Shown here piece by piece: positions 37,869 through 46,669 of a stretch of DNA of 64,000 nt (the stretch's first letter is position 1; each line of letters starts with the position of its first letter). The DNA is from a virus. The position numbers and the translations under genes were made by a program. Location of the stretch: positions 1-64,000 of the IMG/VR virus record IMGVR_UViG_3300042317_001647, one strand, 5' to 3'. The notes below the pieces were generated by a model. It saw only the letters and a list, made by a program, of their open reading frames with translations, had not been told where the DNA came from and searched no databases.

Positions 37869-38155
37869 CCGGTATTGTAAGAAAAAATGTCGATAATCAC
37901 AATGGCCATTCTGGGCACCCAGGGCCTTATCATAAAACATTCTATAACACTGGTAGTCCTAATGTTTTTGTGAATAATGAATCCGCAGTTAGAGTAGGTG
38001 ATTCACTCACATGCGGCGACCAAGCTAAAGATGGGAGCAGTAATGTATTCATTAATAACAAACCAGTGCATAGACAAAATGACCAGACAACCGGACACGG
38101 TACGTGGGATCCGTCATTTGCATTAACTGGCAGTCCCAATGTATTTGCAAATTAA
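37865..38155 (+). CDS. PAAR-repeat spike tip protein
   Basis: 96 residues; overlaps the previous gene by ATGA. Repeated TGSPNVFVNNESAVRVGD, SSNVFINNKPVHRQND and TGSPNVFAN phrases with conserved His/Cys are the PAAR fold, the metal-bound cone that sharpens the central spike of myovirus tails (T4 gp5.4) and of type VI secretion. Supports myovirus morphology. Confidence 0.88.
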   Translation: MTGIVRKNVDNHNGHSGHPGPYHKTFYNTGSPNVFVNNESAVRVGDSLTCGDQAKDGSSNVFINNKPVHRQNDQTTGHGTWDPSFALTGSPNVFAN

Positions 38156-38164
38156 TTTTTTCTA

Positions 38165-38193
38165 TTGACAGAATTGATTTACATTGATATAAT
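38165..38193 (+). promoter_or_regulatory. Consensus sigma-70 promoter
   Basis: TTGACA, 17-base spacer, TATAAT, 28 bases before the ATG at 38222; TTAGGA serves as ribosome site. Confidence 0.85.
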
Positions 38194-38221
38194 TGTTTTT
38201 TCAATTTTTTAGGATCAAACA

Positions 38222-38593
38222 ATGTCCAAATTAGCATCATTACCAGTAGTGTTCGTAACACCAATCAATCTTAACAAGGGTAAAACAGCTGGTATTCAAT
38301 ACACAGATAATGAGTTTAGATTAGAAAGCGAAAAACGGTCTGAAAAAATCAACGAGCTATTTACCCACATCGAGACCAATGTTAATGAGAACTCTTCAAT
38401 TTTGTTATACAAAGAAGATGTGAAACGGTTGGCTGACCAATTATCAGGTAGATCAAAATCATCAAAAGAAATCTTTGATTCTATTAAACAACGTTTAAGA
38501 GCTAACTATCATGTTCTCAAATTAACGTTTGACCCAAGAACATTGCAGTTTAACGGCGTGAAAACTGCATTCATTGTACATAAAGTATCATAA
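38222..38593 (+). CDS. Hypothetical protein, 123 aa
   Basis: Soluble, charged; KRLADQLSGRSKSSKEIFDS and a C-terminal FNGVKTAFIVHKVS. Not recognised. Its perfect promoter suggests early transcription. Confidence 0.62.
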   Translation: MSKLASLPVVFVTPINLNKGKTAGIQYTDNEFRLESEKRSEKINELFTHIETNVNENSSILLYKEDVKRLADQLSGRSKSSKEIFDSIKQRLRANYHVLKLTFDPRTLQFNGVKTAFIVHKVS

Positions 38594-38639
38594 AATTACG
38601 CAGGCATATATGGTAAATACTATACCATATGGAAAGTGT

Positions 38640-38858
38640 ATGAAACTTTTAATAAAAACACCATTTGAACTCGATGTAGAATTAGTTGACATGATGCCCA
38701 AATACTTGAAATTTAATAGTAATTGGGTATCTATTCAAACAATAGATATCGCCGATGATGAGATGACGGTACTTATATCCATGTTAAAATTCAGTTCTAA
38801 TAACTTCAAATCTAATCAACTTATTAAACTGGATGATTTAACATTAATTTGGGGTTGA
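38640..38858 (+). CDS. Hypothetical protein, 72 aa
   Basis: Start at 38640 (MKLLIKTPFELDVELV) chosen for GGAAAG just upstream; an in-frame ATG at 38574 lies inside the preceding gene. Small acidic alpha/beta protein of unknown role. A TAAATACT element precedes it, possibly a late promoter. Confidence 0.52.
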   Translation: MKLLIKTPFELDVELVDMMPKYLKFNSNWVSIQTIDIADDEMTVLISMLKFSSNNFKSNQLIKLDDLTLIWG

Positions 38859-38883
38859 CATCCATTTGCATTAATAGTACAAT
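38855..38883 (+). promoter_or_regulatory. Sigma-70 promoter of the structured RNA/rlpA unit
   Basis: TTGACA, 17-base spacer, TACAAT (38878-38883), starting inside the previous stop codon and leading into a 260-base untranslated leader. Confidence 0.8.
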
Positions 38884-38944
38884 GTCTTTTCAGTTAACGC
38901 TAAATACATAGTAACAAAATTAAGTTTCTAACGAAATAAGATAG

Positions 38945-39136
38945 TTGGGTTGAATTAAGATGTATCAACCCCGCGAGTCTTGGCCAATAAGAAACCCGAA
39001 AGTCGGGAAGCCATACTCGCCAAAGGCATAATATGTGACAGATATTATGGCTGATGGAGAAAACGCCAGTGACACAGGGTTTAAATCCTTGGCAGTTATC
39101 TCCCTTAATGTAATGTATCGCTATTGTAGGATACAC
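38945..39136 (+). ncRNA. Structured RNA / long leader upstream of rlpA
   Basis: Five consecutive perfect stems. H1: 38947-38953 with 38965-38971. H2: 38973-38978 with 39015-39020, enclosing 38981-38984/39010-39013 and CCCGA/TCGGG (38995-38999/39003-39007). H3: 39027-39034 with 39042-39049. H4: 39056-39060 with 39099-39103, enclosing 39065-39068/39090-39093. H5: 39114-39119 with 39130-39135. No open frame fits. It matches no RNA class I recognise; a riboswitch-like leader or an independent ncRNA are both possible. Confidence 0.65.
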
Positions 39137-39154
39137 CAAGTGAAAGGAGAAAAA

Positions 39155-39613
39155 ATGAAATATTCACTTTTATCACTAATCTTAATGATTAGTTTAGTTT
39201 CGTTTGCGGTAGAAGCAAAAGGGCATGTTGCTCACCATTCTACTGCTAAAAAAGTTAGTCACACAAATGTGAAAAAAGCTGTGAAAAAGACAGCAATCAA
39301 GAATAAGAAAGAACCTATTAAAAAACCTGCTAAAAACGTTGGATTAGCATCTTTCTATGGAAGAAAATTCCATGGCAGACCAACTGCATCCGGGGAGATT
39401 TTTAATCAATATGCAATGACAGCAGCACATCGATCATACCCATTGCAAAGTAAAGTAAAGGTAACTAACCTGAAAAATAAAAAATCAGTTGTTGTTAGGA
39501 TAAATGATAGAGGCCCATGGGTCAAGAATAGAATTATGGATTTATCAAAAAGTGCTGCAGTTGCACTAAATATCAGCGGAGTTGAAAAAGTTTCATTAAA
39601 CTTACTGAATTAG
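39155..39613 (+). CDS. RlpA-like double-psi beta-barrel protein, secreted
   Basis: 152 residues. AAAGGAG seven bases before the ATG. Signal peptide at 1-21 ([19 protein letters not shown]), a Lys-rich linker (about 25-65), then the RlpA barrel: [29 protein letters not shown], and [10 protein letters not shown] with the catalytic-site Asp. RlpA proteins are septal peptidoglycan lytic transglycosylases in some bacteria. There is no SPOR domain and no lipobox. A role in cell-wall remodelling or lysis is inference. Stop is TAG. Confidence 0.82.
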   Translation: MKYSLLSLILMISLVSFAVEAKGHVAHHSTAKKVSHTNVKKAVKKTAIKNKKEPIKKPAKNVGLASFYGRKFHGRPTASGEIFNQYAMTAAHRSYPLQSKVKVTNLKNKKSVVVRINDRGPWVKNRIMDLSKSAAVALNISGVEKVSLNLLN

Positions 39614-39622
39614 CTTTGGTAT

Positions 39623-39630
39623 TATAAATA
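39623..39630 (+). promoter_or_regulatory. T4-type late promoter (exact TATAAATA)
   Basis: Exact TATAAATA, 60 bases before the ATG at 39691. Confidence 0.6.
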
Positions 39631-39690
39631 ATATGAATACATCACTAGAAAATATTTTCTAGTGATTATTTTCTTATATTAGAAGGTAAA

Positions 39691-40119
39691 ATGAATTTAG
39701 GTAAAATTACAATAATTACCCCACCAGATAAAATTTTCAATCTTAACGTAAGCTACTTGTTGGTCAGTCCATCTATGCACGTTAAACAGCAATTCCAATC
39801 GATCCTGAGCAAAAGTATCGATGATTTAAACGTGTTTATTTATGAACACGATGAATCAGATATTGATTGGTTATTGAGTGTATCACATATGGTTGATGTC
39901 GTAATCATAGATGTAGATACATGTAATCAATTAACCAGATCGTTTGTATCTTTCCTGTTAGCACAACCTAATGTATTTTATATTACATCGGATGAATTAA
40001 CACCATATAATTTAATTTCAAAAAACAGGATTTACAATTTGGATTGGGTAGCTGAAGAATTAAACAATGACATCAATGAAGGAGAAGATGACGATTATGA
40101 TGATCAACAGGAAGACTAG
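39691..40119 (+). CDS. Hypothetical protein with acidic tail, 142 aa
   Basis: Alternating beta/alpha pattern (ITIITPPDKIFN, VDVVIIDVDTC, NVFYITSDEL), like a receiver/Rossmann-type fold. It ends in an Asp/Glu-rich tail. Function unknown. Stop is TAG; overlaps the bS21 gene in another frame. Confidence 0.6.
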   Translation: MNLGKITIITPPDKIFNLNVSYLLVSPSMHVKQQFQSILSKSIDDLNVFIYEHDESDIDWLLSVSHMVDVVIIDVDTCNQLTRSFVSFLLAQPNVFYITSDELTPYNLISKNRIYNLDWVAEELNNDINEGEDDDYDDQQED

Positions 40120-40327
40120 AACAGGTGTTGTTATCAAAGAAACCGATAATATCAACCAGGCTCTTCGTAAATTTAAAAAGAAAGTAGAAGAATCAGGCAA
40201 ATTAGAAGACCTACGTGCCAAAGAATATTATGAGAAACCAACAACCGAACGCAAACGGGCTAAAGGCGCAGCAAAGGCACGATTAAAGAAAAAACTTCAA
40301 AAAGAAGCATTACCTAAAAAAAGATAA
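40097..40327 (+). CDS. rpsU: Ribosomal protein bS21
   Basis: About 76 residues. INQALRKFKKKVEESG, the universal bS21 core EYYEKPTTERKRAKGAAKAR and a Lys-rich end identify it. In bacteria bS21 sits at the 30S platform near the anti-Shine-Dalgarno region, so a phage copy could bias initiation to phage messages (inference). Several in-frame ATGs (40067, 40088, 40097, 40100) follow GGAG at 40081-40084; 40097 gives the most sensible spacing. Its start overlaps the end of the acidic-tail gene. Confidence 0.9.
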   Translation: MMINRKTRTGVVIKETDNINQALRKFKKKVEESGKLEDLRAKEYYEKPTTERKRAKGAAKARLKKKLQKEALPKKR

Positions 40328-40328
40328 C

Positions 40329-40357
40329 AAAAGGGGGAATTAAATTCCCCCTTTTTT
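40329..40357 (+). terminator. Rho-independent terminator after bS21
   Basis: AAAAGGGGGAAT and ATTCCCCCTTTT form a stem followed by a T run (40352-40357). Confidence 0.92.
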
Positions 40358-40359
40358 AG

Positions 40360-40388
40360 TTGACAGAATAAATTTTATGTTATAAAAT
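40360..40388 (+). promoter_or_regulatory. Sigma-70 promoter for the helicase-methyltransferase
   Basis: TTGACA, 17-base spacer, TAAAAT (40383-40388), 57 bases before the chosen ATG. Confidence 0.7.
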
Positions 40389-40445
40389 AGGCTCATCGGA
40401 TATGGATTCCGATATATGGAAATTATAAGGCACACGGAAGAGGCA

Positions 40446-43400
40446 ATGAAAAAACTAAAAATTAAACAACAAGCATTATCCACAGGTCTGAAAAGACTAT
40501 GGACTTATGCACTAATAATCAAACTTGATGATGAAACTTTCGTTAAATACGGCGATCATCGTGGATTCACACGCAAAGAAGTTATAAAATACGCACTAGA
40601 CGTGTCAGTTGGGAAATTCAGAGGACCATTAACTGAAGAAAAAAACTTATTAGGTGTATGGGATATGACTGATCACGCTATTTCAGTTGATCCATGCTAT
40701 GATCCAAACATTCAAGATGGCGACGTTAATTGCAGAAAAGGTTATGATAACGAAATTCGTGACTTAATGCCAATCAAGAAAAAGTATTACATTAATGACA
40801 TGGAAGGAAGAAGTTTAGAACTTCATCCAGTACCAGAATCATATATTACTTCAAACCCAAATTGGAGGACTGATATTGTCATAGAGTGGAATATTGCACA
40901 TGAAATGATCAAAAATGGTTCATATACACCAGTCTTAAAAACGTATGATGCTCGTGATTATTTGGTAGATAGTTTCAACAAAATAATCAATACCGACAAG
41001 CATCTGTTAGCTGCGGCAACAGGGGCTGGAAAGGAAACATCAACGCTGGCGTTGTTGATTCAAATTCACAAGATTAAAAATTTCACAAATGATAAAGTGA
41101 ATGTTGCTGTTGCTACAATTCCTAGTACTATAAGTGAATTACTCAACGAATTAGCATCAGTATCAGGCATCAACGTAGGTGATTATGGATTTGTTGACTT
41201 TTCGACAATAAAAATTTACATAACTCGCCAATGGTATGATTCATATATCAATAATTGCAATTATGCAACTAGACAAATGGTTAGAGCCAACGCAGTGATT
41301 ATCGATAAAATAACTGATATCCCAATGTATCATGACGACGGTATTGTTCCAGTATTATTTGGAAGTTACCACGATATTGCAAAAAAATCAGGCAATTTGT
41401 TAAATTCTAGATACGCAGGACTTTCTGATCGGATTGGCACTTTTAGCATAGGTGAGGCACACCAAATGTTAAGTAACTCCAACAATGTGATGTGGCAACA
41501 ATTAAATAGTGCTTTCCCAGAATGTTTCAAATTGTTTGTAACAGGTACCCCATATGACTTCATTTATGGAAAAACAGCTGCTGAACATTTCACAAGGTCT
41601 GAATATTCATTGTTCACACGGAATGACCTGTATAAAGACAAACGAACAAATCCTAATAGTGATTTCATGAATTATCCAGATTTCAATTTTTATGGGATCG
41701 ATGTAAAAGAAATTACCGCCCGTCTTAAAACTGATGATAACTGGCAATCTGATAGTGAAGGTTTCACCTGGCAGAAATTATTTTCTTTCCATGCAAAAAC
41801 CAACAAGTTCAAGTATGAAAAAACAATTCTGTGGCTATTTACTAGAATGTTTGGCAGTAGTGCATTTGATGAAAATGGTGATCGCTTAAGTATCTTCAAT
41901 GCACCAGAATTATGTGAAAAAGCCAAACAACATATCATGGTAGCATTACCAACTGGTAGTAAATCAGCTAGTGCAAAAGTATACATAAGTGCATTAAAAT
42001 CACTTTTAATACATCATGGTGTATTCCAAGGTATGATCTTTGATGCGTATGAGGATAACTTGGGACAACGAAAAAATGACATCGCAGAGTCAGTAGGTAG
42101 CACATTAACATTGACATGTATTAGAGATTGCACTGGCGCTAATATCCCAGAGTTGGGCACTTTTGTATTTCTTCGCAACCTTGGCGATAGCATAAAATTC
42201 TTTGAACAAGCAACTGGCCGGGTTGGAAGAGTAAGTGATGGTAAAACTAACTGTGGTGTATTTATTGGTGATTTAGAAGCATCAATGGCTATTATGGTTA
42301 ATATTGAAGAAAAACTATCCATAGACCGTGATAAAGAACGAAGTACTCGCCAAATCATTGACGAGATAATCGCAAATTATAACTATTTCACTGCCAGAAA
42401 TGGTGAATGGGTTGCAATTGACATCCCTAATTTTTCTGAAATTATTGAACAATGTAGTGCAAAAGGTGAGTATGGTGTTAATCAATGTATTAAAATTACC
42501 GATGCACCTGTAGATTTTGAATATAAATTTCATAATGCAGTATCAGCGGAGGGTCAAGTTGAGCAGTTAGTGGATAATGGAAACCCAGATGCAAAGAATA
42601 AGCAACGAGAAACTGTATGTATTCAACAAGGAATTCCATTTGATTCACCTAATGATCGAAAACTTAATTGGAACAATATGAAGTTAAAATTTGTTGCAAA
42701 ATGTCGTCTTTTTGCATTTATCCATAATACCCAAACAGTAAAAGAATGTGTAGATTTAGTTGAAGAAGCATTACAGTCTAATAATCATCAAATCTTGAAA
42801 TTTGTTGGGAAAGGCGTTGAGTATTTCCCAATTGTGATGTCAGATAATTCAGAAATTGATATTGCATATACCAATAGATGGATTCAGAAATTAAATGATA
42901 GCAAACATGATAGTGAAAAACTTCTAGAATTATTTGAAGATCCAATACATAGATCAGAAATTAGTTTTATAGCCGAATCAAACGATTTAATCAGAGAAGT
43001 TATAACTAATACACTTTCCAAATTGATTGCTAATGGGCTGTCACTAAATGAGCTATCATTTTATGACCCATGTGCTGGAAGAGGCGGGTTTTTACTAGAA
43101 TTATTCAAAATTGCAAAGGAATTTGGGCAAGATATCGATCCAACCAAAGTGTTTTACAATGATATCGATGGTGAGTGGCATGAATTTTTCTGTGTTATGA
43201 ATCAAAAGTTGAGTTTAAATATTCCAGAAAAAAATATCACTAACTATGATTTTCTCAATGCCCCAACTATAGAACAGGTCAATGTAATTCTAACTAACCC
43301 ACCATTCAACGCAGATGATACAAGCAGAGATGGCTATAAACACCGAGGCCAAGGTGATAATCTTGCAAAAAAATGCACACAATTGGCATTAACTATCGCA

Positions 43401-44039
43401 GATACCTTTGTTGTATCTATTATGCCATATGGTGGGAAAACCTATTCTAGTAAATCCAAAAAAGAGTATATTGAAAAAGGATTATATGAAATAGATTCAT
43501 GTAAAGAATACTTCACAAATATATCCTCTAATCCATGTGCATTTTATTTTGATAGATCAACTACCGTTTCAGACGTTAATGATAAATTTTATAATCATTC
43601 ATATGAAGTACCAGCCAATAATATTGGTTCGATTATGAGAGTCCAACCAGGGTCACTTGATAGAAATCAATTTGAATCTGAACTATTAGATAATGGGAAG
43701 TACAAAATGGTTGTTACTACCGGGAAAATAAGATACACTAACGATGAAGACCTGATAAACAGAATTAATGATGACACATCCAATTTCTGGCGGGTTGTAT
43801 TCAATTCAACTGAATCCACAGGAAAACTCGGTAAACTAATAATCGCAGAACCAGGCACTCATTTAAGTGGCAGTGTTAATTGCCTTAAGTTAGATTCTGA
43901 GGAGAATGCGCTAGTAATGAAAAATTATCTCGAATCAGATGAAATCATTAAACTAGTGGCGAATGTAAAAACAGTGAATGCAAGCAATAGTAAAAAGTAT
44001 CTGCAATATATTCCAATGCCGGTATTAAAAATTGCTTGA
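40446..44039 (+). CDS. SF2 helicase - N6-adenine DNA methyltransferase fusion
   Basis: 1197 residues from ATG 40446 (GAGG upstream; ATG 40416 is the alternative). About 1-180: unrecognised, with YALIIKLDDETFVKYGDHRG faintly like a GIY-YIG-type strand pair. Helicase: Walker A ATGAGKE (about 190), motif II as GEAH instead of DEAH (about 336), TGTPYD (367), motif VI QATGRVGR (587). Methyltransferase: motif I DPCAGRGG (about 874) and catalytic NPPF (about 952); the last 200 residues may recognise DNA. The order helicase-methylase-recognition recalls single-chain type ISP restriction enzymes, or DarB-type antirestriction proteins in content. No PD-(D/E)XK nuclease is visible. Confidence 0.8.
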   Translation: MKKLKIKQQALSTGLKRLWTYALIIKLDDETFVKYGDHRGFTRKEVIKYALDVSVGKFRGPLTEEKNLLGVWDMTDHAISVDPCYDPNIQDGDVNCRKGYDNEIRDLMPIKKKYYINDMEGRSLELHPVPESYITSNPNWRTDIVIEWNIAHEMIKNGSYTPVLKTYDARDYLVDSFNKIINTDKHLLAAATGAGKETSTLALLIQIHKIKNFTNDKVNVAVATIPSTISELLNELASVSGINVGDYGFVDFSTIKIYITRQWYDSYINNCNYATRQMVRANAVIIDKITDIPMYHDDGIVPVLFGSYHDIAKKSGNLLNSRYAGLSDRIGTFSIGEAHQMLSNSNNVMWQQLNSAFPECFKLFVTGTPYDFIYGKTAAEHFTRSEYSLFTRNDLYKDKRTNPNSDFMNYPDFNFYGIDVKEITARLKTDDNWQSDSEGFTWQKLFSFHAKTNKFKYEKTILWLFTRMFGSSAFDENGDRLSIFNAPELCEKAKQHIMVALPTGSKSASAKVYISALKSLLIHHGVFQGMIFDAYEDNLGQRKNDIAESVGSTLTLTCIRDCTGANIPELGTFVFLRNLGDSIKFFEQATGRVGRVSDGKTNCGVFIGDLEASMAIMVNIEEKLSIDRDKERSTRQIIDEIIANYNYFTARNGEWVAIDIPNFSEIIEQCSAKGEYGVNQCIKITDAPVDFEYKFHNAVSAEGQVEQLVDNGNPDAKNKQRETVCIQQGIPFDSPNDRKLNWNNMKLKFVAKCRLFAFIHNTQTVKECVDLVEEALQSNNHQILKFVGKGVEYFPIVMSDNSEIDIAYTNRWIQKLNDSKHDSEKLLELFEDPIHRSEISFIAESNDLIREVITNTLSKLIANGLSLNELSFYDPCAGRGGFLLELFKIAKEFGQDIDPTKVFYNDIDGEWHEFFCVMNQKLSLNIPEKNITNYDFLNAPTIEQVNVILTNPPFNADDTSRDGYKHRGQGDNLAKKCTQLALTIADTFVVSIMPYGGKTYSSKSKKEYIEKGLYEIDSCKEYFTNISSNPCAFYFDRSTTVSDVNDKFYNHSYEVPANNIGSIMRVQPGSLDRNQFESELLDNGKYKMVVTTGKIRYTNDEDLINRINDDTSNFWRVVFNSTESTGKLGKLIIAEPGTHLSGSVNCLKLDSEENALVMKNYLESDEIIKLVANVKTVNASNSKKYLQYIPMPVLKIA

Positions 44040-44064
44040 CATTATGAGATTTTTAGTGTATAAT
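44036..44064 (+). promoter_or_regulatory. Consensus sigma-70 promoter for dnaK
   Basis: TTGACA (44036-44041, overlapping the previous stop), 17-base spacer, TATAAT (44059-44064). The leader to the dnaK ATG is about 155 bases. Confidence 0.85.
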
Positions 44065-44079
44065 TCGCATTATATCCTC

Positions 44080-44179
44080 AATGTATTACGGTTCAACGTA
44101 AAAATACATTGATAGAAATTGTTAAAAATGATAAGATAAAGATAAATAAATCATAATAAACGCCGCATGGGTTTATTAT
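44080..44179 (+). promoter_or_regulatory. Structured dnaK leader and late-promoter element
   Basis: Two stems: AATGTATT (44080-44087) with AATACATT (44103-44110), and ATAATAAAC (44153-44161) with GTTTATTAT (44171-44179). GATAAATA (44141-44148) between them resembles the late octamer. Possible translational or thermosensor-like control is inference only. Confidence 0.5.
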
Positions 44180-44225
44180 ACGGCATACTGCCATTAACAA
44201 CTCGCTTAATATAGGAGAATACAAT

Positions 44226-46115
44226 ATGAAAAAAGTTACAATTGGTATAGATTTAGGTACAGGTGTTTCATGTGTTGCTGTTTTTGAAAACGGTACATAT
44301 AAAATTATTGAAAACTCAGAAGGTTCCAGAACCACACCAAGTATTGTCACATACGCAGACAATGAAATTCTAGTAGGTGCTGCTGCAAAAAGACAAGCAG
44401 TCACCAATCCAACCAACACAATTTATGAAGTAAAACGATTAATCGGTCGTAAGTTCAAAGATCCAGAAGTACAAAACAGCATCAAAACACTACCATATAA
44501 AGTAGTTGAAGCGGAAAATGGTGATGCATGGGTTGAAGTAAATGGTGTTCGACTATCACCGCAACAAGTATCAGCAGAGATTCTTCGAAAAATGAAGAAA
44601 ACTGCAGAAGAATATCTTGGTTACGAAGTCACAAATGCAGTTATAACAGTGCCTGCATATTTTAACGACGCTCAACGAGCCGCAACTAAAGATTCAGGAA
44701 GAATTGCAGGTCTCACGGTAGATCGAATTATTAATGAACCTACTGCTGGGTCATTAGCGTTTGGACTTGACAAACAATCAACAATCGACAAAAAAGTATT
44801 AATTTGGGACACTGGTTCGGGCACTCATGACATCTCAGTGATTGAAATTGCAAATGTTGATGGCGAGCAACAGTTTGAGGTATTATCCACCAATGGTGAT
44901 ACCCATCTAGGTGGATCAGATTTTGATAACCGTCTTATTGAATTTTTGAATTCAGAATTCAAAAATGAGACAGGTATCAATTTACAAGATGACGTTATTG
45001 CACTACAACGGTTGAAAGAAGCAGCTGAAAAAGCTAAAATTGAATTGTCTAGTACTATGCAGACCACGGTCAATCTACCATATATCACCGCAGATGCTTC
45101 TGGCCCAAAACATTTAAACGTATCCATTACTAGGGCAAAATTTGAATCATTAATTGATGATTTGATTGAGCGTAGTATTGCACCATGTAAAACTGCGCTT
45201 AAAGATGCAAATATGTCAGTTAATGATATCGACGATGTAATTTTAATTGGTGGATCCACTCGAATTCCAAAATTACAAGAAGCGGTTGAAAAATTATTTG
45301 GTAAAACACCGCGTAAAGACGTAAATCCAGACGAAGCAGTGGCAGCTGGTGCAGCAATCCAAGGTGCAGTTTTAGCAGGTGATAAAACCGACGTGTTATT
45401 ACTAGATGTAACACCATTATCGCTTGGTATTGAAACAATGGGTGGTGTGTTTACTAAATTAATTCAAAAAAACACAACAATTCCAACCAAAGCCAGTCAA
45501 ACATTCTCAACAGCGGATGATAACCAGCCAGCCGTAACTATTAAAGTTGGGCAAGGTGAACGTGATTTATATAGATATAACAAACAGTTGGGTGAATTTA
45601 ATTTAGATGGGATTCCACCTGCACCACGCGGTATTCCACAAATCGAAGTAACTTTTGATATTGATGCAAATGGTATTATGCACATTTCAGCAGCGGATAA
45701 GGGCACTGGTAAGAAGAATAACATCACCATTAAATCGGATTCAGGATTAACCGAGGAAGAAATTCAACGTATGGTGAAAGATGCTGAAGAAAATGCCGAT
45801 GCAGATAAAAAACAAAAAGAGTTGATTGAAGCACGTAACCAAGCAGAATCACAACGTCACTCTTTGCAAAAAGACTTTGATGAAGTAAAAGATCAATTAA
45901 CTGATGAAGAAAAATCAGCATTTCAATCAGCTGTCGAAAATCTTGAAAAAGCCAATAGCGGCGATAATGTCGAAGAAATTCAACAATCGATACAAAAATT
46001 GTTTGAAGCAGCCACTCCGGTTTTTGCAAAAAAACAAGAAGCTGAACAAGCAAATAATCCGTCAACAACCGAAGGCGGTGATGATTCCATGAATGCGGAA
46101 TTCAAAGAGGTTTAA
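44226..46115 (+). CDS. dnaK: DnaK (Hsp70 chaperone), full length
   Basis: 629 residues, close to bacterial DnaK (638 in E. coli). Nucleotide-binding domain 1-380: [37 protein letters not shown]. Substrate domain follows ([17 protein letters not shown] linker), and the end is [11 protein letters not shown], like the EEV-type tail. Phosphate loops deviate from consensus: GTG for GTT in loop 1 and DTGSGTHD for DLGGGTFD in loop 2, so ATPase behaviour may differ. Probably aids virion or tail-fibre folding. GGAG precedes the ATG. No DnaJ or GrpE in the window. Confidence 0.93.
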   Translation: MKKVTIGIDLGTGVSCVAVFENGTYKIIENSEGSRTTPSIVTYADNEILVGAAAKRQAVTNPTNTIYEVKRLIGRKFKDPEVQNSIKTLPYKVVEAENGDAWVEVNGVRLSPQQVSAEILRKMKKTAEEYLGYEVTNAVITVPAYFNDAQRAATKDSGRIAGLTVDRIINEPTAGSLAFGLDKQSTIDKKVLIWDTGSGTHDISVIEIANVDGEQQFEVLSTNGDTHLGGSDFDNRLIEFLNSEFKNETGINLQDDVIALQRLKEAAEKAKIELSSTMQTTVNLPYITADASGPKHLNVSITRAKFESLIDDLIERSIAPCKTALKDANMSVNDIDDVILIGGSTRIPKLQEAVEKLFGKTPRKDVNPDEAVAAGAAIQGAVLAGDKTDVLLLDVTPLSLGIETMGGVFTKLIQKNTTIPTKASQTFSTADDNQPAVTIKVGQGERDLYRYNKQLGEFNLDGIPPAPRGIPQIEVTFDIDANGIMHISAADKGTGKKNNITIKSDSGLTEEEIQRMVKDAEENADADKKQKELIEARNQAESQRHSLQKDFDEVKDQLTDEEKSAFQSAVENLEKANSGDNVEEIQQSIQKLFEAATPVFAKKQEAEQANNPSTTEGGDDSMNAEFKEV

Positions 46116-46132
46116 TCACAAGTGTGATATAT

Positions 46133-46164
46133 GCTCATAACATGCCAAATTGGGTGTTATGAGC
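46133..46164 (+). terminator. Hairpin between dnaK and hsp20
   Basis: GCTCATAACA pairs with TGTTATGAGC (10 bp), followed by TTCTTG. Weak T tract, so attenuation or mRNA-end protection are also possible. Confidence 0.55.
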
Positions 46165-46189
46165 TTCTTGCTTAAATAAGGAGACAAGC

Positions 46190-46627
46190 ATGACAACATT
46201 AAGACCAATAGACGCATCAGTGTTAGCTAAAACTTTAATTGGCTTTGATAGCCTTTTTAATTCACGTATTAATTTTAACACTAGTAGTTATCCACCGCAT
46301 AACATCATAAAATATGATGATTTGAACTATGGCATTGAATTAGCTGTATCAGGCTTTACAAAAGACGATATCTCTGTTATGATTGATAGTTCGCATTCAG
46401 CAGGGTCAAATATTCTTAAAATCACAGGTACGCACAGTGATAAAGTAGAGTCAGCTGATTGGGAGTATTTACATCGTGGATTAGCATCACGTGATTTTGA
46501 ACAGACTTATGCATTAGCAGAATTCATGGAAGTTCGAGAAGCAGAAGTAAAAGATGGGTTGCTTAAAATTAAAATTGAGCGTATAATCCCTGAAACGTTA
46601 CAACCAAGAAAAATCGAAATTAAATAA
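46190..46627 (+). CDS. Small heat-shock protein Hsp20 (IbpA-like)
   Basis: 145 residues with an alpha-crystallin domain (about 38-135): YGIELAVSGFTKDDISVMID, YLHRGLASRDFEQTYAL and GLLKIKIERIIPE. Cyanophages of the T4 type carry hsp20; here it lies between dnaK and clpS. Holds unfolded proteins for DnaK. AAGGAG lies upstream of the ATG. The C-terminal IxI motif is present as IEIK, a variant. Confidence 0.9.
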   Translation: MTTLRPIDASVLAKTLIGFDSLFNSRINFNTSSYPPHNIIKYDDLNYGIELAVSGFTKDDISVMIDSSHSAGSNILKITGTHSDKVESADWEYLHRGLASRDFEQTYALAEFMEVREAEVKDGLLKIKIERIIPETLQPRKIEIK

Positions 46628-46633
46628 TAATCA

Positions 46634-46651
46634 GGGGGAGGAAACTCCCCC
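46634..46651 (+). other. GC-rich GAAA-tetraloop hairpin before clpS
   Basis: GGGGGAG, loop GAAA, CTCCCCC: a very stable 7-bp hairpin 18 bases before the clpS ATG and without a T tract. It may protect or separate messages, or modulate clpS translation. Confidence 0.6.
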
Positions 46652-46669
46652 ACCTACCTGGAATTAAAT

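Noticed and set aside
39056-39103. A tRNA in the rlpA leader (CAGGG-TTTAAAT-CCTTG looks like a T arm)
   Set aside because: There is no matching acceptor stem, D arm or CCA; it is one arm of a nested hairpin.
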